Shown here piece by piece: positions 6,161 through 10,159 of a stretch of 10,159 nt of DNA. Below the pieces are notes generated by a model. It had not been told where the DNA came from and did no database searches. It saw nothing but the letters and a program-made list of their open reading frames with translations. The translations under genes were made by a program, and so were the position numbers. The stretch lies in assembly GCA_015488975.1 (NCBI GenBank), contig WFMT01000205.1:1-10159 (forward strand), read 5' to 3'. Source of the DNA: Campylobacteraceae bacterium. GTDB lineage: Bacteria; Campylobacterota; Campylobacteria; Campylobacterales; JALSKU01. Position 1 is the first letter of the stretch. Each line of letters begins with the position of its first letter.

Positions 6161-7123
6161 TTAGATATATCCTTTATCTAAAATATATGTTACTATGTGG
6201 TGCGTGTGATTTAGCGCTATTGCTATACTGCCGCCATTTCTTACTGCTATATCCCCGCCGACAAACAAACCTTTGGTTGATGTTTCATAGTTTTCATCAA
6301 AAATAGGCTCATTATTTTCATCTATTTCAATACCGCATTTTTTCAAGAATTCTACAGGTGTTGTACCACCAATTGCATATACTACTCTATCAAATATAGT
6401 GTAGTATCCATCTGTAAAATTTACTTTTACCAGTCCGCTTTCATTTTCTAAAGATTTAATATCACAGCCAAGTCTCAGTCTTAATTTTTCTTGACCATTG
6501 TATTCATAAAGTGTTTTTAGATTTATATCATTTAGTCTGCCAAACTCAGTCCTTCTGTAATTCAAAGTTACATTATATTTTTCTGCCAAATCAATAGCAT
6601 ACTCAGCAGCTGAATTTCCGCCCCCTACAACTAGTATTTTTTCCCCAATAATACATTTGTCTAAGTTAAAATTTACTCTTTGGGATAAAGATGGAGGGAT
6701 TTTATAATTTTTTGGCTTGTTGGGTTTTCCCATTCTTCCTATTGCTATGATGACATTTTTCCCAGTATATCCATTGTTTGCAGTTGTAACAAAAAATATA
6801 CCATTAGATTTTTTGATACTCTCAACCTCACTGTTAAAAGTAGCATCAATTTTTTCATTATCTAATAAGAAGTCAAAATAATCAAGAGTGCTTTCTTTTG
6901 TCCCATCTTTAAATTCTATCGTTCCCGCAAGTTCTACAACTTGTCCTTTGTAGTCTTTGTCGACTCGTTTATGATCTTTGTAAAATTTTCTAATTGTTTG
7001 AGAATGATTATCGCCTTTTTCAATAATAAGTATATTTTTTAAACCCAGAGAAACTGACTCTACGGCAGCACCTATACCACCGGGACCGCCACCTATTATT
7101 ATCAAATCATACAAATGAGACAT
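6161..7123 (-). CDS. FAD/NAD(P)-dependent oxidoreductase, thioredoxin-reductase-like, no CxxC
   Basis: A 320-residue flavoprotein with two dinucleotide-binding folds. FAD site: IIIGGGPGG (8-16), with an acidic residue ending strand 2 (IIEK, 33-36). The linker motif AIGR is at 127-130. The NAD(P) site is VVGGGNSAAEYA (165-176), followed by NYRR, which may favour NADPH. The C-terminal FAD motif is GLFVGGDIA, followed by SIAIALNHTHH. Length and order match thioredoxin reductases and related enzymes, but the CxxC redox pair of thioredoxin reductase is absent; the cysteines present (for example C157) are isolated. Bacillithiol-disulfide reductases of the YpdA type carry Cys in GGGPCG, whereas this protein has Gly there. 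The electron acceptor is therefore unknown; a ferredoxin/flavodoxin-NADP reductase-like or other role is possible. ATG at 7123 has AAGGAG six bases upstream. It heads the leftward run with the two DUF202 genes. Confidence 0.87.
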   Translation of the reverse strand: MSHLYDLIIIGGGPGGIGAAVESVSLGLKNILIIEKGDNHSQTIRKFYKDHKRVDKDYKGQVVELAGTIEFKDGTKESTLDYFDFLLDNEKIDATFNSEVESIKKSNGIFFVTTANNGYTGKNVIIAIGRMGKPNKPKNYKIPPSLSQRVNFNLDKCIIGEKILVVGGGNSAAEYAIDLAEKYNVTLNYRRTEFGRLNDINLKTLYEYNGQEKLRLRLGCDIKSLENESGLVKVNFTDGYYTIFDRVVYAIGGTTPVEFLKKCGIEIDENNEPIFDENYETSTKGLFVGGDIAVRNGGSIAIALNHTHHIVTYILDKGYI

Positions 7124-7153
7124 TTTAGACTCCTTGTCACTTAAAATTTATTG

Positions 7154-7159
7154 ATTATA
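7154..7159 (-). promoter_or_regulatory. Likely -10 element for the leftward flavoprotein-DUF202 operon
   Basis: The minus strand reads TATAAT here, about 30 bases before the flavoprotein ATG, a normal distance for a short leader. No convincing -35 box is seen at 17 bases; the upstream stretch is A/T-rich, as in many epsilonproteobacterial sigma-70 promoters, which often lack a -35 box. Confidence 0.5.
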
Positions 7160-7219
7160 TCTTAGTAAAATTAAATATACATAATAATAATTTGATACTT
7201 TTTAGCCACTTTTGTGATG

Positions 7220-7225
7220 TATAAT
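7220..7225 (+). promoter_or_regulatory. Likely -10 element for the gcv operon
   Basis: A perfect TATAAT lies 27 bases before the gcvT ATG, with T-rich DNA upstream (7199-7213). TTGATA at 7192-7197 resembles a -35 box, but its 22-base spacing is too long, so the promoter is judged by its -10 box alone. The implied leader is only about 20 bases, leaving no room for a glycine riboswitch between promoter and gene. Confidence 0.55.
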
Positions 7226-7240
7226 ACTGTATTAAATCTT

Positions 7241-7246
7241 AAAGGA
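7241..7246 (+). promoter_or_regulatory. Ribosome binding site of gcvT
   Basis: AAAGGA lies six bases before ATG 7253. This settles the gcvT start against the in-frame GTG at 7214, which lies upstream of the TATAAT box and would put the promoter inside the coding region. Confidence 0.7.
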
Positions 7247-7252
7247 TTGTTT

Positions 7253-8323
7253 ATGAGCGAACTTTTACGGACTTCATTATATGATGAGCATAAAAAGTTA
7301 AATGCAAGAAATGTCAGCTTTTGTGGTTGGGAAATGCCGGTTCAGTATGAAAGTATCATCAAAGAGCATGATGCTTGCAGAAACAATGCCGCCTTATTTG
7401 ATATATCCCACATGGGTGAGTTTTTCTTTAGCGGTGATATAACAACAAGCGGAGTAAACGAAAGTGTTACACAAGATCTTGTCAAGCTACCTGTGGGTAA
7501 ATGTAAATACGGCTTTTTACTAAATGAAAACGGCGGGATTATAGATGACCTTATCATTTATAAGTTGCGCGAAGACAGACTCATGTTTGTAGTAAATGCT
7601 GCAAGAAGAGAGATAGACTTTAAAACTATAAAAAGCAGACTAAAAAGTGGTGATTTTGAAGATAAATCTTTTGAAATTTCCAAGATTGATATACAAGGGC
7701 CCAATTCAAAAAATATTTTACAAAAATTTGTCAGTGATGATTTGGATGAATTTAAATATTTTGGTTTTAAAGAGAGCCTGTTTGATGGTTTTGACTGTCT
7801 TGTGAGCCGTACCGGATATACGGGTGAACTTGGGTTTGAGCTTTATATGGCAAATGATAAAGCAAAGACAGTCTGGGAAAAACTATTGGATGCTGGTGCC
7901 TTGCCCGCAGGACTCGGAGCGAGAGATCTTTTAAGACTTGAGATGGGTTACAGCCTTTACGGAAATGAGTTAAATGAACAAACAACTCCACTTGAAGCCA
8001 ATCTTTCAATGTTTGTAAAATTTGATACAAGTTTTGTGGGTAAAGATATACTTATAAAACAAAAAGAAGAGGGTATAAAAAAGATAGTCTTACCCTTTAG
8101 AACAAATTCCAGAAGAGCACCAAAGCATGGAAATGATATAATCCAAAATGGAAAAGTTGTAGGTGAAGTAACGAGTGGGGCTTATTCACCATCACTTGGA
8201 TATGGTATAGGTTTAGGTTTTTTTGATACTAAAAAATTTGACAAAAGCCAAAAGTTTGAAGTAAAAGATACAAGAGGAAGTATAGAGGTGAAACTTGACA
8301 CTCTTCCATTTTTAAAAAAATAA
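7253..8323 (+). CDS. gcvT: Glycine cleavage system T protein (aminomethyltransferase)
   Basis: A 356-residue protein, the normal length for GcvT. It takes the aminomethyl group held on the lipoyl arm of GcvH and, with tetrahydrofolate, releases ammonia and forms 5,10-methylene-THF. Motifs seen: TSLYDEHKKLNAR at the N-terminus, FCGWEMPVQY (23-32), LFDISHMGE (48-56), GGIIDDLIIY (94-103, with the conserved DD pair thought to act in folate activation), VVNAARRE, SRTGYTGELGFEL, GLGARDLLRLEMG, TPLEANL, and the C-terminal GEVTSGAYSPSLGYGIGLGF. No conserved block appears missing. It is the first gene of a tight gcvT-gcvH-gcvPA-gcvPB operon, 12 bases before gcvH. The enzyme is cytoplasmic. Confidence 0.97.
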   Translation: MSELLRTSLYDEHKKLNARNVSFCGWEMPVQYESIIKEHDACRNNAALFDISHMGEFFFSGDITTSGVNESVTQDLVKLPVGKCKYGFLLNENGGIIDDLIIYKLREDRLMFVVNAARREIDFKTIKSRLKSGDFEDKSFEISKIDIQGPNSKNILQKFVSDDLDEFKYFGFKESLFDGFDCLVSRTGYTGELGFELYMANDKAKTVWEKLLDAGALPAGLGARDLLRLEMGYSLYGNELNEQTTPLEANLSMFVKFDTSFVGKDILIKQKEEGIKKIVLPFRTNSRRAPKHGNDIIQNGKVVGEVTSGAYSPSLGYGIGLGFFDTKKFDKSQKFEVKDTRGSIEVKLDTLPFLKK

Positions 8324-8335
8324 GAAGGAGAAAAT

Positions 8336-8704
8336 ATGAGAAAATATACAAAAGATCATGAATGGGCTTTGGTTGAAGCTGACATTGCTATGGTAGGTAT
8401 ATCCGAGCATGCAGTTGAAGAGCTTGGAGATATAACTTTTATTGAAGCCCCTGAGATAGGTGCAACACTTTCAAAAGGCGATAGTGCGGGATTTGTAGAG
8501 TCTGTAAAGGCTGCCAGTGATATATATGCACCTTTAAGCGGTGAGGTAACAGAAGTAAATACCAGACTTGAAAATGAGCCTGAGATAGTAAATACAGAAC
8601 CTTTGGGCGAGGGCTGGATATACAAGATGAAACTGAGCGATATAGGCGAACTTGATGATTTGATGAGTGAAGAGGATTATCAAAAGTTTTTATCAACTTT
8701 GTAG
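8336..8704 (+). CDS. gcvH: Glycine cleavage system H protein (lipoyl carrier)
   Basis: A 122-residue lipoyl-domain protein, standard length for GcvH. It shuttles the aminomethyl group from the P protein to the T protein and is then reoxidised by the L protein. The lipoylation site is K58 in FVESVKAASDIYAPLSG. Other family marks are YTKDHEWALVE at the start, VGISEHAVEELGDITFIE (20-37) and the NxxPEIVNxxPLGEGWI-like region in the C-terminal part. ATG 8336 has AAGGAG seven bases upstream. It lies 12 bases after gcvT and 20 bases before gcvPA. Its lipoylation must rely on enzymes encoded elsewhere. Confidence 0.97.
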   Translation: MRKYTKDHEWALVEADIAMVGISEHAVEELGDITFIEAPEIGATLSKGDSAGFVESVKAASDIYAPLSGEVTEVNTRLENEPEIVNTEPLGEGWIYKMKLSDIGELDDLMSEEDYQKFLSTL

Positions 8705-8724
8705 ATATAACGAAAGGAAAATAT

Positions 8725-10056
8725 ATGCCTTATACTCCACATACAAAAGAAGATATATCTTCAATGCTTGAAACTATTGGACTTGAAGATGAAGATGCTC
8801 TTTTTGACTCCATTCCAAAAGAGTTAAGAGTTAAAAGTTTTGCTTTACCTGATGGACTTAGTGAATTTGAAGCTTTTGAAGCATTGAAAGATATAGGCAA
8901 GAAAAATAAAATCGATAAAACACTTTTTATAGGTGGCGGATACTATGATCATGTTGTACCCTCCGCTGTTGATGCACTTTCTATGCGTTCAGAGTTTTAT
9001 ACCGCTTATACACCATATCAAGCCGAAGCATCACAGGGAACACTTCAGGCACTTTATGAATATCAAAGTCTTATATGCAGACTTTTTGAAATGGATGTTA
9101 CAAACGCTTCCATGTATGACGGAGGTACAGCTTTGGCTGAAGCGGCACTTATGGCCATAAGGATAAGAAAAAGAGATAAAGTGATAGTTGACAGTGGTGT
9201 TAATCCTATATATAAAACCATCTTAAAAACATATTTGAAGATAAGAGGATTTGAAGTAGAAGAGATAAACAGTGAGAGTTTTGAAACAGATAAGAATGAA
9301 GTTTTATCTAAGATTGATGAGCAAACAGCCTGTTTTATTTTTCAAAATCCAAACTTTTTCGGATCTGTGCAAGATTTTAGTGATATTATAGAAAAGCTTC
9401 ATAGTGTAAAAGCATTGGCAGTTGGGTCATTTTATCCCGTATCTTTAGGACTTTTAAAAACTCCAGGTGCCATGGGGGTTGATATTGCCACAGCTGATGG
9501 CCAGAGCCTTGGTAATTATCTTGGATTTGGTGGACCATCTTTTGGCATAATGGCTACAAAAAAAGAGTTTATCAGGCAAATTCCGGGACGAATAGTAGGT
9601 AAGACAGTTGATAAAGAAGACAAGGAAGCATTTGTTCTGACACTTCAAGCTAGAGAACAGCATATAAGAAGACAAAAGGCTACTTCAAATATATGTAGTA
9701 ATCAAAATCTTATGGCATTAAGAGCTACTATATTTTTAAGTTTGCTTGGAAAAAACGGTTTTAAAGAGCTTTCAACACTAAATCATTTAAAAACAAATTA
9801 TCTTAAAGATGAATTGTCAAAAATAGATAATATAACCATCAAAAACCTTACCCCGACATTTAATGAATTTGTTATAAAACTGCCGAAAAAAGCTTTAAAA
9901 GTTATAGAGCAGATGAGTAAATCAGATATATATGCAGGTATAGATCTTGGCAAAACAGATAAAAACTTAGATAAATTTTTACTTGTTGCAGTTACGGAAA
10001 AAAGAACAAAAAAACAAATGGATAGATTTGTAAAAGTTTTAAAGGAAGTATTATGA
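8725..10056 (+). CDS. gcvPA: Glycine dehydrogenase (decarboxylating) subunit 1
   Basis: A 443-residue protein, the usual size for the N-terminal half of the P protein when it is split into two genes. With subunit 2 it forms the pyridoxal-phosphate enzyme that decarboxylates glycine and passes the aminomethyl group to lipoyl-GcvH. Motifs: YTPHTKEDISSML at the N-terminus, FIGGGYYDHVVP (68-79), SEFYTAYTPYQAE (89-101), SQGTLQAL (103-110) and NASMYDGGTALAEA (127-140). Later come QSLGNYLGFGGPSFG and the IPGRIVG region with LQAREQHIRRQKATSNIC. The PLP-binding lysine belongs to subunit 2, so its absence here is expected. ATG 8725 has AGGA six bases upstream. The stop overlaps the gcvPB start as ATGA, indicating translational coupling and probably equal subunit amounts. 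Confidence 0.97.
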   Translation: MPYTPHTKEDISSMLETIGLEDEDALFDSIPKELRVKSFALPDGLSEFEAFEALKDIGKKNKIDKTLFIGGGYYDHVVPSAVDALSMRSEFYTAYTPYQAEASQGTLQALYEYQSLICRLFEMDVTNASMYDGGTALAEAALMAIRIRKRDKVIVDSGVNPIYKTILKTYLKIRGFEVEEINSESFETDKNEVLSKIDEQTACFIFQNPNFFGSVQDFSDIIEKLHSVKALAVGSFYPVSLGLLKTPGAMGVDIATADGQSLGNYLGFGGPSFGIMATKKEFIRQIPGRIVGKTVDKEDKEAFVLTLQAREQHIRRQKATSNICSNQNLMALRATIFLSLLGKNGFKELSTLNHLKTNYLKDELSKIDNITIKNLTPTFNEFVIKLPKKALKVIEQMSKSDIYAGIDLGKTDKNLDKFLLVAVTEKRTKKQMDRFVKVLKEVL

Positions 10057-10159
10057 GCATATTTGATAACTCTAAAAAAGGAAGAAAAGGAGTTAAACTT
10101 CCAATGATAGATGTGGATACAAAGATAGAATTTTCAAATAAACTTTTAAGAGAAAACAA
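10053..10159 (+). CDS. gcvPB: Glycine dehydrogenase (decarboxylating) subunit 2, N-terminal fragment
   Basis: The gene begins with ATG at 10053, overlapping the gcvPA stop (ATGA), with AAGGAAG about four bases upstream, and runs off the window end after 35 complete codons. The visible N-terminus contains FDNSKKGRKGVKLP, matching the F(E)xSxxGRxGxxLP opening of GcvPB proteins. Subunit 2 carries the catalytic PLP lysine, which lies beyond the window. The assignment rests on this short motif together with the gene order and overlap with gcvPA, which is the usual arrangement for the split P protein. Confidence 0.92.
   Translation, partial: MSIFDNSKKGRKGVKLPMIDVDTKIEFSNKLLREN

Noticed and set aside
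7192..7197. TTGATA as the -35 box of the gcv promoter
   Set aside because: The 22-base spacing to TATAAT is too long for a standard sigma-70 promoter.
7214..7252. Upstream GTG extension of gcvT adding 13 residues
   Set aside because: The -10 box lies inside this extension, while ATG 7253 has a good ribosome site and the resulting protein has the normal GcvT start.
7200..7252. Glycine riboswitch in front of the gcv operon
   Set aside because: The likely leader is only about 20 bases and the whole divergent gap is 129 bases, AT-rich and without the paired glycine-aptamer architecture.
8356..8696. Minus-strand open frames opposite gcvH
   Set aside because: They lie fully antisense to a well-conserved gene, have low-complexity composition and no ribosome site; they are shadows.

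Overview
The window is AT-rich bacterial DNA, densely packed and with almost no intergenic space. Protein content points to a Campylobacterota (epsilonproteobacterial) genome of the Sulfurimonas/Sulfurovum/Sulfuricurvum/Arcobacter kind. The clues are a histidine kinase with the IAHQW(K/R)QPL H-box common in that group, a response regulator starting with an LYAEDE motif, a split glycine decarboxylase (gcvPA + gcvPB) and generally low-GC, A-ending codon use. This placement is inferred from protein style; no taxonomic marker gene is present.

Left part (1-5341, + strand): a compact run of six genes. It starts with the C-terminal part of a type IIIA (proton-exporting) P-type ATPase, followed by a class-I-like polyphosphate kinase 2 (PPK2). 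A 126-base gap with clear potential RNA structure comes next. It is followed by an MgtC-like/DUF4010 membrane protein, a LOG-family (TIGR00730) Rossmann-fold protein, a short histidine kinase with no recognisable sensor domain, and an OmpR-type response regulator. The last four are separated by 1 base, overlap, or are nearly touching, so they are very likely one transcript. The theme suggested by the genes (inference) is energy, proton, cation and nucleotide homeostasis under stress, possibly controlled by the two-component pair at its end.

Middle part (5332-7123, - strand): a three-gene run transcribed leftwards. It contains a thioredoxin-reductase-like FAD/NAD(P) oxidoreductase without a CxxC redox pair, then two tandem paralogous DUF202 (YidH-like) three-helix membrane proteins. 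The last of these overlaps the response regulator tail to tail by 10 bases.

Right part (7124-10159): a short divergent promoter region, then the + strand glycine cleavage operon gcvT-gcvH-gcvPA-gcvPB, with gcvPB cut by the window end. Together these encode the T, H and two-subunit P proteins, which oxidise glycine to CO2, ammonia and a methylene group on tetrahydrofolate. The L protein (lipoamide dehydrogenase) and the lipoylation genes are not in the window.

The most unusual things are the structured gap between ppk2 and the DUF4010 gene, the linkage of proton pump, PPK2, DUF4010 and LOG protein with a sensor-less two-component pair, and the tandem DUF202 copies, of which one has lost the family's ERT motif. 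No CRISPR array, tRNA, rRNA, insertion sequence or phage gene was seen.
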